64,000 nt of DNA. Source: Piezodorus guildinii (Eukaryota > Arthropoda > Insecta > Hemiptera > Pentatomidae). Of this stretch, positions 33,393-42,475 are shown in pieces. The notes beneath the pieces are model-generated. The model saw only the letters and a list, made by a program, of their open reading frames with translations, was not told the DNA's origin and searched no databases. The stretch covers positions 19,017,371 to 19,081,370 of the forward strand of contig CM041298.1 in the NCBI GenBank assembly GCA_023052935.1. The letters are read 5' to 3'. The position numbers and the translations under genes are program-made. Position 1 is the stretch's first letter. Every line of letters starts with the position of its first letter.

Positions 33393-33740
33393 TGCGACTG
33401 CAATGTTGGGTCCTTTATTATTACACGCTATACTCAACAAAATTTAATCTTTAAAATTCGGCAACCCTGATTAGGATCAAGTTTTTTTCCGGCAACCCTA
33501 TGTCATATGTTTTCAATAAAAAAACGCTTATATTGGTATAATTTTTTTTTTCAAACAGGTGCAACATTTAATTAAAAATCATTTTTTTTTTAAATAACTA
33601 AAAATAGTCTGTCCAGGATTTATTTAGGCAACCCATTTTTAACATATTTCCTAATATAATAATTTTTTTTTATAAAATATGTTTCATTCTATTATCAGCT
33701 CGGTGCAGATCGTTCAAGTTCGGATCTTAGACAAGTGACC
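33393..33740 (-). repeat. foldback element, right arm
   Basis: GACTGCAATGTTGGGTCC through AATTCGGCAACCCTG, GGTGCAACATTTAATTAAAA and GTGCAGATCGTTCAAG, the inverse of the left arm with extra short A/T runs. Confidence 0.85.
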
Positions 33741-34033
33741 AAAAAGTAGTGTGGAGTTGTACTTGGTATAATTCTTATGAGTTTATTATAACCTCGCTTT
33801 TGTTTTTAAATCCCGGATTGGGGTTAATTGAGCTATAGTAGTTTTGATTATTATATTTTTAGTTATTAATCCCAAGAAAATTACTACAAGTTTTATTATT
33901 CTATCACTAACATTAAGTAAACTTACTTTCATTGTTGTCAATTGTAACAGAGGCAATGATCATTAATAATAATAAGTTCCAAAGATCAGAATATTATTTT
34001 TTTAAATATAAGCTATATCAGTAAATATATAAA
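33741..34033. other. unassigned AT-rich sequence
   Basis: No gene or repeat recognised. Confidence 0.4.
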
Positions 34034-34262
34034 CATTTACTGGAAGGAATTAGTCCGGGTAGCGGTCATTTAATGAAACAACTAAATAGTTTCAACTATT
34101 TTATTGTTTGCCAACGTTTCGACCCCCTTTGTGGGTCATCATCAGGGCGCATGGTGGGAGAATGGAAACTGATTTTTTTTTTTCAGTTTCCATTCTCCCA
34201 CCATTGTTTCATTTAATGACCGCTACCCGGACTGATTCCTTCCAGTAATTCTCAACGGTCAA
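34034..34262 (-). repeat. family P foldback (Penelope-type terminal repeat)
   Basis: Left part reads TACTGGAAGGAATTAGTCCG, GGTAGCGGTCATTTAATG, AATAGTTTCAACTATTT, then the ribozyme-like box, then ATGGTGGGAGAATGGAAACT. After a T-run the sequence returns inverted (AGTTTCCATTCTCCCACCAT, ATTTAATGACCGCTACCCGG, CTTCCAGTAATTC), lacking the ribozyme-like middle. Other copies: 2755, 50795, 60438 and 61133. Assigned to Penelope-like elements only through the hammerhead-like motif. Confidence 0.6.
34110..34148 (-). ncRNA. hammerhead-like ribozyme motif with canonical core
   Basis: On the minus strand: GCC (34148-34146), CTGATGA (34145-34139), one extra T, stem II GACCC/GGGTC (34137-34133 with 34125-34121) around ACAAAGG, GAAA (34120-34117), CGTT, then GGC (34112-34110). 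GCC/GGC forms stem I; CTGATGA and GAAA are the canonical core; the cleavage site would follow GUU at 34113. Stem III is only ACGU, so a dimer would be needed. One nucleotide before stem II departs from the classic core. Confidence 0.6.
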
Positions 34263-34345
34263 CTAATTACATCCACAATGATATAAACATTTAACTCTCA
34301 TTTTAAATAGCAAGACTGAATCTAATGTTGAAGTTAATCTTAAGA

Positions 34346-34595
34346 CACGTGTATGTGAGTGGTAAGTCTAGCACAAAAATTAAAAGGCGTACAAAACTGC
34401 ATATCGGCATTTAAGCCCTGTCAGACTAAATTTTACATTGATGTAATAATTTTTTCAAACTTATTAGAGGCGTTTTAAGCAAAATCGTAAAAAATTGCAA
34501 AATGCAAGTTATTAAGTGGCTCTTCTGGTTTGCCTTTTATAAAAAGATGCTTTAGTATCTCGGGCCTATAGTAGTTGTTCGCGACATTTACGCTC
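34346..34595 (+). repeat. family X fragments
   Basis: GTGAGTGGTAAGTCTAGCAC joined to CATATCGGCATTTAAGCCC, CTGTCAGACTAAATTTTAC, AAGTGGCTCTTCTGG and TCTCGGGCCTATAG. Rearranged copy. Confidence 0.55.
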
Positions 34596-34910
34596 AATTC
34601 AATCAATGTGCCACAAGTTGCCATTTTTTGTTATTAAAAAACATATGGTAAGAAGAGAACCCGAAGTACAGCAGACGCGAGTACGCTACACACCATCTCT
34701 TTCTTCTTTTCTGAGTACGCTGCGATAAGAATGGAGAAGAGGAAGAAAAGGTCACCCTAGGCTGGACGACAAGCCGAAGAGAGAAGAGATGAACTGAGAA
34801 GACGAATATACCAACATGTAAATATGAAGCCCACCTAAATTGTAATCCATAACCCTTTCCCATTTGTTTAAATACACTAATATTTTATCCCAGCAGTTTT
34901 TCTTCCAGTT
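34596..34910. other. unassigned sequence
   Basis: A purine-rich patch at 34725-34810; the frame 34603-34863 on the minus strand is not recognised. Confidence 0.35.
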
Positions 34911-34919
34911 AGTTTTTTA

Positions 34920-35407
34920 CCAAAGTCCTCCGTACAATAGTCAATGCTCCTTATTATGTTTCCAACTATACCTTGCACCACGACCTTAATGTTCCTTTTA
35001 TTTCAGATCTAATTCCATCCAAATTTTCCAAATTCCACCAGAATCTCATTCATCATCCTAATCCTCTAGCTCAATCCCTAACCAGCTCCACTAATCCATA
35101 CAACCCACCTAGAAGGTTTAAACGGCAGTGGCCCCGCGACCTTTTGTAAATATACTGGAGTTCTAGCACTGGCTAGATTCTCCACTCAATGTGATGTATG
35201 TATGAGTGTGTGTATGTGTATATAGGTATAAGTGAATTCTTGACTTTATTGAATTGATTCATTATTGTGTATATATTTTATTGTAATTTTATGCCGTGTA
35301 AATATTGTATGAATGTAGTATGTATGATATCTTTCAGCACTACTATGAATGTCCAAATTGGGACAGATTGTAATTTTACTCAATAAAAATTGTTCGAAAA
35401 AAAAAAA
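34920..35407 (+). mobile_element. Jockey-type LINE, 5'-truncated insertion
   Basis: Encodes KVLRTIVNAPYYVSNYTLHH, then DLNVPFISDLIPSKFSKFHQ and terminal NPPRRFKRQWPRDLL, very close to the C-terminus of the element at 12646-17019, then a 3' UTR and A-tail. AGTTTTTTA at 34911-34919 and 35408-35416 is a probable target-site duplication. Confidence 0.88.
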
Positions 35408-35416
35408 AGTTTTTTA

Positions 35417-35580
35417 AGACCTTTCGTTTTCGTACTAAACTTACCACATACCCTTTTTCGCGACTTGGTTATTTAAACTCCGGTTCCCTGATTTGAAATT
35501 CCGTGCAAACTGAAGTTCGAAAATTTTACCGATCACAATACTTATTATATATTTTATATATAGGTAAGTAAACGTAGTAT
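35417..35580 (+). repeat. family X repeat, 3' part
   Basis: CGTTTTCGTACTAAACTTAC, GCGACTTGGTTATTTAAACT, and end TATATAGGTAAGTAAACG. Confidence 0.6.
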
Positions 35581-35844
35581 ATAAGTAGCTTAATCAAAAA
35601 TTATTTACTAATATCGTGAAGTATGGGCGTTCATTATAAAACTTTAATGAAGTATTCAAGCTAAGAAGTTTATTCGTTGTAATTAACTTCATAATAGGAC
35701 TATAATTAGTTCATAAAACTTAATAGTTGGTAATTTAGCGTGTTCTAGGTATCTCCTCAAGATTTATTGTGATAGATAAAGTCGTAATTAACAAAGTATA
35801 TAATTACTGTTTTGTTAAACTGAATGATTTATTCTTATTTTTTT
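35581..35844. other. unassigned AT-rich sequence
   Basis: No gene or repeat recognised. Confidence 0.4.
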
Positions 35845-35909
35845 CACTTTCACTTACCTCTATATAAAATATACAGCAGAGGAAAGTATTGTTATCGTAA
35901 AAAATTGAG
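35845..35909 (-). repeat. family X repeat, left end only
   Basis: CACTTTCACTTACCTCTATA, GAGGAAAGTATTGTTATCG, cut by the Jockey fragment at about 35910. Confidence 0.55.
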
Positions 35910-36250
35910 TTTCCTTCCAAGCCTTTGACCGAGTATGGCACCCAGGATTGCTTTACAAATTCCGAAAATCCCTCCCTCCTACATACTTCCCCATCATCCA
36001 CTCCTACCTCTTGGATAGATCCTTCAAAGTAAAACGTAATAGTTCCTATTCCTAGTTTTTTAATCATTATGCTGGTGTTCCGCAGGGCAGTATTCTTGAC
36101 CCATTCTTTATATAGCCTATACAGCTGATATCCAAAATCATCCTACAACCTATCTTTTTACTTATGCTTATAAAACTTGTGTTTAATCAGTAGATAATGA
36201 CCAAGTAACTGGTTCTTATGCTCTTCAATCTCACACCCGAGAATTTAAAG
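35910..36250 (+). mobile_element. Jockey RT palm fragment
   Basis: Translates to FQAFDRVWHPGLLYKFRKSL, SYLLDRSFKVKRNSSYS, and after a stop HYAGVPQGSILDPFF, i.e. the palm A region through the GVPQG motif of Jockey RT, with stops. Truncated at both ends before FADD. Confidence 0.85.
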
Positions 36251-36261
36251 TATAGTATAAT

Positions 36262-36835
36262 AATAATAATAATAATAGGCTAACCGACCCCGAAGGTTCG
36301 ATGCCGATACCACCAAACTTCGCCTGCACAGACACGCCTAATGTTAACAGGTCAAGCCCAAGCCCCGAGATCAGCCTTAATGCAATCCTCCCATCGACGC
36401 TTCGGCCTATCTTTCGGACGCCTACCAGTCGGTTCAGCGAATACCAACTTTCTCAGAATCCGCTCCTCACCGGAGCCCAACAACTTTACTCGCCCATTTG
36501 TGTCTCTGCGATGCTATCAACTCAATTATATCCATAGGGTACAAACTCCGCAATTCCGCGTTGTGCAACCTTCTATAGTCCCCATCATCTTTCTTCGAAC
36601 CAAATATTTTACGCAGTACCTTATTTTCGAAAACCTTAAGCCTTCAAAGTAAGCGACCACGTTTCACATCCGTAAAGAACCGCCTGAAGAATAATAAATT
36701 TGTTAATTCTAACCTTTAAGTTTTTAGACAGAAACCGCGAGCTAAGTAATTTAGCAACTGAATAATAACACGCATTTCCCACATTTAACCGGAATTTTAT
36801 TTCTTCCTGGATTTCATTTTTTCTTGTTATCTTTT
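36262..36835 (-). mobile_element. RTE-type LINE, 3' end
   Basis: Minus strand gives the RTE C-terminal series (KLLSSRFLSKNLKVRINKFI, VLYGCETW..., RLKVFENKVLRKIFG, HKWASKVVGL, RRPKDRPKRRWEDCIKADLG, ASNLRGR) in broken frames, with an (AAT)n tail at its 3' end (36261-36278). The plus-strand frames at 36301 and 36341 are shadows. Confidence 0.88.
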
Positions 36836-36849
36836 GATGTTACCACTAA

Positions 36850-37374
36850 ATACTGTCTACACAGATCCGTCCAATGATTACCTTTCCAGCCCCAGCCCCT
36901 GAGATCAGACCTGATACAATCTTCCGACGTTTCGGCCTACTTTTCGGATGCCTAACAGTCAGTTCAGCTAATACCAACTTTTTCCGAATTGGTATTTCAC
37001 TCAGCCCAACAACTTTAAAAGCCCATTTGAGTCTCCGTGCTAGATGCTATATCTACTTAATTATGCTCAAAGGGTACAAACTCCGCAGTTCTGTGTTGTT
37101 GAACTTCTCAACAATTCCTAAGTGTCCTTATTTCTATTTGGGCTAAATATTTTACACATTACCTTATTTTCGTAAACATTAAGACGTTGTTTATTCTTCT
37201 AAGTAAGCTACCAAGTTTTACATCTTTATAAAACCGCCGGAAGAATAATAGTTTAATATATAACTATATGTATATATAGTTTAATATATAACTATTATTC
37301 TAACCTTTAATTTTTTATATAGAAGCCACGAACTAAGTAATTTCGTAACTGAAAAATAACGTGCATTTCACAAC
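36850..37374 (-). mobile_element. RTE-type LINE, 3' end, more decayed copy
   Basis: A second copy of the same RTE region directly next to the previous one in the same orientation. It is more diverged and carries small indels, including a duplicated AATATATAACTAT near 37255-37292. The plus-strand frame 36874-37146 is a shadow. Confidence 0.8.
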
Positions 37375-37380
37375 ATGCAG

Positions 37381-38053
37381 AATACAAAAACACTGAACTG
37401 CAACGAGCTCGCCGATCGGGCAGCGAATGAAGCGCTAACGATCCCAGGTCGAGGTATCGCCGTCCTCACTCCATTGGAACTAAGTCGACCCCTAAAATTA
37501 GAAGTATGGGATAATTGGCAGGTTATATGAGACGAAAGCCGCCCCAGCAAACTTAAACAGATCTAGAGAACAGTAAAGCTGTGGTCGACTTCCTGCCATA
37601 GTAACCATAGGGAGGAGGTGGCCTTAGCTCGTATAACAATTGGTCACACTGCGCTAACCCATTCATACCTCATACAAAAACAGCCACCGCCAAAATGCAC
37701 CTACTGCAGCTCCACCCTTACCATAAAGCACATCTTTGAGGAGTGCACTCATTATATAGAAAGTATTAATAGAATAGGCCTGACTTCAAACTTGAGCAAT
37801 ATTTTGAGAGACGGCGAGACAGCAATAGCAATGGTAATACATTTTTTAAAAGCACACAAGCTCCTGTCGCAACTGTAGGTCTTATATCTGATTTTTTTAA
37901 TTTTTTTTTTTTTTTTATTTATAAAGTTATTATAATCAGTACTTTCCTTATGATTATTTATTTTAAGTCAAAATAGAACTCTCACACAAATATCTTTAAT
38001 TTAAGTGAATTTATAGGCGTTGATGACCTCGGAGTTTTACAACAAACAAACAA
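37381..38053 (+). mobile_element. I-clade LINE, RNase H end and C-terminus
   Basis: Reads NCNELADRAANEALTIPGRG (end of the RNase H domain), then after stops REEVALARITIGHTALTHSY, LIQKQPPPKCTYCSSTLTIK and HIFEECTHYIE, a C-terminal Cys/His motif common in I-group elements. The last open piece is 37618-37878. The 3' end GTTGATGACCTCGGAG and (CAAA)n near 38042-38060 fit the I-type tail. Confidence 0.85.
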
Positions 38054-38094
38054 ACAAAAACACTGAAACAATTCCCACCAAATATTCTTCACCC

Positions 38095-38545
38095 TTCATC
38101 GTAAATATCAGACTTCCTGCCCTACACTATCCTTTAATAACAATTAGCTAGTCCTTGTTGAACTGACCCAAAACCAAGGAATCCAACATGAAAAACGGAT
38201 AGGTAATCATTATACAAGATTGAAACGACATAAAACTAACCGGCGTTTTTGATAACACTTACTGATCAAACGCTCAAACCTTCCACTTAACTACAAAAGA
38301 CTCATTTACATGATCATAATTAGGCCAATATGGAATTATGGAGTGTTCTACTGAACCATCGAATTCTTCTCGCATCCAAAATGCTTCATAGTTAGTCACT
38401 AATAAAATCATCCAAAAAAAACTTAACGTTCCACGTTTTGATGATTATTGTAACTAATCTTCCAATGCTTCTGAAAAAAACATTGCCGCGGGACCTTCTA
38501 ATTTAGAATTCTTATAAAAGTGTACCTATATTTTTTTCGTGTCAT
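38095..38545 (+). mobile_element. Jockey-type LINE fragment, decayed
   Basis: Scattered matches to the Jockey C-terminal region: LNYKRLIYMIIIRPIWNYGV, then a shortened ending with LPRDLLI before AATTCTTATAAAAGTG. Many indels. Confidence 0.65.
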
Positions 38546-38567
38546 CGTATTAAATTTCGATTGCAAT

Positions 38568-39562
38568 TAATAATAATAGGCTTAGCGAACCCAAAGGTTT
38601 CGGACACCTACCAGTCGGATCAGCAAATACCAACTTTCTTGGAATCCGCTCGTCATCGAGCCCAACAACTTTACTCGCCCATTTGAGTCTCCGCGATGCA
38701 ATCAGCTCAGTTATATTCACAGGATACAAGTTCCGCAATTCCGCGTTGTGCAACCTTCTAAACTCCCCAGTGGCCTCATCTCCCTTCGGACCAAATATTT
38801 TACGAAATATCTTATTTTCGAAAACCTTAAGCCGTTGTTCATCCTTTAAAGTAAGCGGCCACGTTTCACATCCGTAAAGAGTCGTTGGAAGAATAATAGT
38901 TTTATAAATTCTAACCTTTAAGTTTTTAGATAGAAGCCGGGAACTAAGTAACTTAGCAACTGAATAATAACACGCATTTCCCACCTTTAACCGGGACTTT
39001 ATTTCTTCCTGGATTTCATTTTTTCTAGTTATAATTGAACCTAAATACTTGAATTTCTCTATGTGTTCAAAAGTATGCCCTGATACATCAATATCACCAA
39101 GATCGACACCGTTTCTGCTACTAATCATATATTTCGTCTTATCGGTATTTAATTCGAGTCCTATTTCTTTACCGGTTTTTATTAACACACTTGTGTTTAG
39201 TTGTACTGTTTCCGTGTCTTCACCTAGCAGTACCAGATCATCGGCATACCCCAAAACCGGAATCTTGTCACCCATATTTAGGCCTTTCTCGGTACACATC
39301 ACCTTTTCTATGACATATTCTAAAGCTATATTAAATAACACGGGTGAAAGGGAGTCACCTTGTTTCAAATCCGATCGCACCTCAAATATCTTGGAGTAAT
39401 TATGACCGATTCTAACTTTATGGAACGATTCCGACAAACACATCTCTACTAGGTTTACTAACTTTCTAGGCTTCTGACGGTCTATTGAATCTTAAGCCTT
39501 TTTAAAATCGATATAAAGTTGATGGACTACATCGTTGTATTCCAATTTTTTCTCTAATATTT
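38568..39562 (-). mobile_element. RTE-type LINE, longest RT fragment
   Basis: The 297-codon frame 39443-38550 covers palm B to the C-terminal region: LKQGDSLSP at residues 26-34, LGYADDLVLL with YADD at 66-69, FKYLGSIITRKNEIQEEI, YGCETWPLTLKDEQRLK, FGPKGDEATGEFRRLHNAEL and RRLKWASKVVGL. Upstream, in frame, EYNDVVHQLYIDFKKA is followed by TAA where AYDSIDR is expected, so palm A carries a nonsense change. The 3' part has a ~100-bp deletion between the CPKP codons and the terminal sequence. Confidence 0.92.
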
Positions 39563-39640
39563 GACGTAATAGAAAAAATTGGAATACAACGGGGTAGTCC
39601 ATCAACTTTATATCGATTTTTAAAAGGGTTATGCCTTCGA
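39503..39640. repeat. palindromic duplication of RTE palm A segment
   Basis: 39505-39550 and 39573-39625 are inverted copies (AAATCGATATAAAGTTGATG versus CATCAACTTTATATCGATTT), joined by about 20 bp. The inverted piece encodes the same YIDF segment on the plus strand. Confidence 0.85.
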
Positions 39641-40340
39641 TTATTTCGATTGCTTTCGGCTTATTTCGATTGCAATTACTTACTTTATTTATTAACACAG
39701 TTCTAAATATAAATAAATACGTTCAATAAAAGATATATAATTTAAAGTTAATATTTAATAAAACTAAATTAGCAATAATTAATTTCCTGGTCTCAGCGTC
39801 GAACAAGGAAAGCAACAGCTAATTTGGTAATCTAAGATGCCTTTAATCTTAATTACTTAGATTAAACTTAATTATAAACTAGTTACACAAATGAATGGAT
39901 GAATAATTGCGACATCAGCACCATAGTTGCTAATTGAGTAAACATCTGGATGAAAATCAGCTTCTGAAGTGGTACCTTGTTTCTCAGGAAGGTGGAATAC
40001 AAGGAAATATCTTCTCTGTGTGTATTTTGGGAATTCGGAATGGTGATCAATGTAGTACGGCTTAGTAAATATATAAAATAGTTCTATTCCAGAATAAAAA
40101 CTATATAATATAACAAAGAACACACCAGACTTGTTATTCCATTGCTACTGTATAAAACAATATTCCTCCAAATTTTCAATTTTCTAACACAAATCCTCCA
40201 AAGTATTCAAATTATTACTACAATATTAAAATATGGGCGAAATCCCTCAGTGAAGAAAAAATTGCTGAATTATTGAATCCAAATTACTCATCGCAAGTCA
40301 CTCATTCTGATATGTATGCTGTATACATGAATTCTTTATT
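39641..40340. other. unassigned AT-rich sequence
   Basis: No gene seen; the minus frame 39872-40123 is unsupported. Confidence 0.4.
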
Positions 40341-40759
40341 GACTTTTGATTTTGTCAATTTCTTACTGTGTACTATGTTATGTTTCTTTATATTGCTTAT
40401 CATGCAATTCAAATTTGTATTTACTTGCCTTAATTTTATATCTTGTATATATGAATTTGTATTCTATATTGCTTTTGGTTTAGTCAATTACTGTTTATTT
40501 CTGTGTCCGGTTTGGTGTTTCTTATGATTGTTTTTTGTATTAATTAGGTATTATGTAATTCAATTTTATATTTGCATGCCTTAATTTTATATCTTGTATA
40601 TATGTATATGTATTCCTTATAGCTTTTAAGCTTAGTCAATTACTGCTTCATACTGTGTACTGTGTTACATTTTCTTTATAAAATGTTAATTTATGTTCCT
40701 TATGTATTACATTGTTTTTGCTGTGTAGTGTGTTACCGTTTCTTTATAAAATTGTGTTG
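40341..40759 (+). repeat. AT-rich LINE 3' UTR-like region with diverged tandem repeats
   Basis: Units of about 180-190 bp sharing CAATTACTG, TGTGTACTGTGTTA, GCCTTAATTTTATATCTTGT and TATATATG recur two to three times, then continue after the mariner at 41663. Likely the 3' UTR of a non-LTR element of the CR1 superfamily. Confidence 0.45.
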
Positions 40760-40761
40760 TA

Positions 40762-41660
40762 TTGGGTTGATGCAAAATTAATGCAGGTTTTTAGTAGGTA
40801 TTGTAAATACGCCATATCTTTACTTTAACCATATATATTTAATCAAAATAATTTCCATCTGAATCAATGCACTTTTGCCAACGTTCAACAAGCTTTCTTA
40901 TTCCACCAGAAAAAAAATCCGAATCCCTGGACTCAATGAAATCACGAAAAGAATTTTCAATGTCGTCTTGGTTTTGAAAATTTTTCTCCCTCAAAAAGTT
41001 GTCCAGATGCCTGAAAAAGTGGAAGTCTGTAGGAGAGAGGTCAGGTGAATAAGGCGGATGTTGGAGAACTTCGTAGCCCAACTCGTGCAGTCGTCGAAGC
41101 GTTGGTTGTGCAACGTGTGGTCTGGCGTTATCGTGGAGCAGGATCGGCCCCTTCCGATTCATCAATGCTGGACAAAGACGTTGCAATTTTTGAGTTCCGA
41201 GTTCCGCCGCCATTTTTCGTGTGGTTTTGGTTGGGTCTTCTTCCACTTTTGACCTCAGCTGGTCGTTGTCCAGAGCAAGATGACGGCCCCGACCTTCCTT
41301 GTCTTCGAGGTCGAAATCTCCTCTGCGAAACTTCTGGAACCAACGCTGCACCGTGCACTCATTAATAGCCCCCTGACCCCACACTTCATTAATATTACGA
41401 GCCGTTTGCGCAGCGCTGCGCCCTAATTTAAATTCGTAAAAATAAATTTGACGAAAATCGCACTTTGACATTTTCGATTCAAGACCTTTGAACACACTGA
41501 ACAAAACGATTTTACTAAACAAATTCATGGTGAAAGAGAGGGTATTAGATAAGGTTTGTTTTGGTATAATAATGATCAATGTTAGGATTAGCTTTGTTTA
41601 CACAATTGGAATTAAGATATTGCAATAGAGGAAACCTGCATTAATTTTGCATCAACCCAA
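40762..41660 (-). mobile_element. mariner element, internally deleted, perfect ends
   Basis: 29-bp perfect terminal inverted repeats (TTGGGTTGATGCAAAATTAA... at 40762-40790 and its complement at 41632-41660), flanked by TA on both sides (40760-40761, 41661-41662). Total 899 bp against about 1.3 kb for a complete mariner. It sits inside the LINE 3' UTR-like sequence. Perfect ends suggest recent mobilisation by an active transposase elsewhere. Confidence 0.95.
40839..41471 (-). CDS. mariner transposase, in-frame internal deletion
   Basis: Cut-and-paste transposase of the mariner family; normally it binds the terminal repeats and cuts at TA. The natural start is probably MSKCDFRQIYF at 41471 (the frame is open upstream to 41579). 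210 residues: paired-like HTH (ARNINEVWGQGAINECTVQR, FQKFRRGDFDLEDKEGRGR), then DNDQLRSKVEEDPTKTTRKM. After MAAELGT it jumps to KLQRLCPALMNRKGPILLHD, so about 100-130 residues with the first catalytic Asp are missing. The second Asp (LLHDNARPH) and the third (YSPDLSPTD) are 34 residues apart, as in DD34D mariners. It has no stop codons or frameshifts yet cannot be catalytic. Confidence 0.9.
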   Translation of the reverse strand: MSKCDFRQIYFYEFKLGRSAAQTARNINEVWGQGAINECTVQRWFQKFRRGDFDLEDKEGRGRHLALDNDQLRSKVEEDPTKTTRKMAAELGTQKLQRLCPALMNRKGPILLHDNARPHVAQPTLRRLHELGYEVLQHPPYSPDLSPTDFHFFRHLDNFLREKNFQNQDDIENSFRDFIESRDSDFFSGGIRKLVERWQKCIDSDGNYFD

Positions 41661-41662
41661 TA

Positions 41663-41850
41663 TTATTTAAGTATTGTATTGTATCATACTGTGTACTGTT
41701 ACTGTTTGTTATTGTAATTTTTATTGAATTTCCGCAGGTGAACTCTTTTCCCACAAACGGGCTTGCCTTATTGGGATAGTTACTTCTACTTGCACTGTAA
41801 TATGTCAGTATTTTGATTTAAATAAAGAAGAAAAAAAAAAAAAAGGAACA
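41663..41850 (+). mobile_element. LINE 3' end with poly-A (right of mariner)
   Basis: Continues the interrupted region: TGTGTACTGTTACTG, GAACTCTTTTCCCACAAACG, GGCTTGCCTTATTGGGATAG, then AATAAAGAAG and A-run at 41830-41844. It looks like a polyadenylated LINE 3' end; the coding part is missing. Confidence 0.5.
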
Positions 41851-41894
41851 ATAAGGTAGCGCACTATAACGCTTTATATCTAGCTCTAATAAAG

Positions 41895-41970
41895 AAAAAT
41901 CAAGTGTGCCCTACACACAAATCTCACTTTCCTCCGTTGTTCAAATCAATTAAAGAACTTTTAAACTAAG
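41895..41970 (+). repeat. family X repeat, 5' end
   Basis: AAGTGTGCCCTACACACAAA with TCTCACTTTCCTCCG and AATTAAAGAACTTTTAAAC. Confidence 0.55.
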
Positions 41971-42034
41971 CATCCCGAAATATCTCATCTTAACAATTCT
42001 TTTTTAAATAATAGATTGTTTGTGGCTATTGCAC

Positions 42035-42475
42035 CCTAGTTCGGCCTCCACTGAGTCACACCAGACGCGGCTGAGGGCGAGGCGCTAGGATCTCTTGGAT
42101 TCCGCTTTTTCCTCCACAAGTGGAGGGAAAAGCCCAGTCTGGGATCTCTATAGCACTTGTAAATTTTGTGTATAGTTATGTTTGTTTGTATGATGTTTGT
42201 TTATTTGCAAACTTTTATTTATCTTAATTATAGTTTAATGTGTTGATATTTATTATTATTTAATTCTATATATATCATTTATTTGTAATTATCCCAATTA
42301 TAGGTTGTTGTTTGTTTTCTTATTTTGTATATATATATATTATATTTTATTTAATTTGACTTTATCATTGTATACTGTATATATTGTGTGAATGGGATCT
42401 TATATCACTATTACTAATGCTCATATAGAAACAAATTGTAATATATCTCAATAAATAAATAAAAAAAATAATAAT
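42035..42475 (+). mobile_element. Jockey 3' UTR fragment
   Basis: GGCGAGGCGCTAGGATCTC and the ending ATTGTAATATATCTCAATAA plus A/T-rich tail match the 3' UTRs at 12646-13077 and 34920-35407 in order and spacing. No coding part. Confidence 0.7.

Larger units (their letters stand above)
32816..33740. mobile_element. long-inverted-repeat (foldback) element, ~0.92 kb
   Basis: Two ~350-bp inverted arms separated by a 200-bp spacer (33191-33392). The outer ends are AAGATCCGAA and TTCGGATCTT. The flanks offer only a possible AG duplication, so superfamily is unassigned. The frame at 32971-33252 crosses arm and spacer and resembles no protein. A transcript would form a very long hairpin RNA. Confidence 0.75.
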
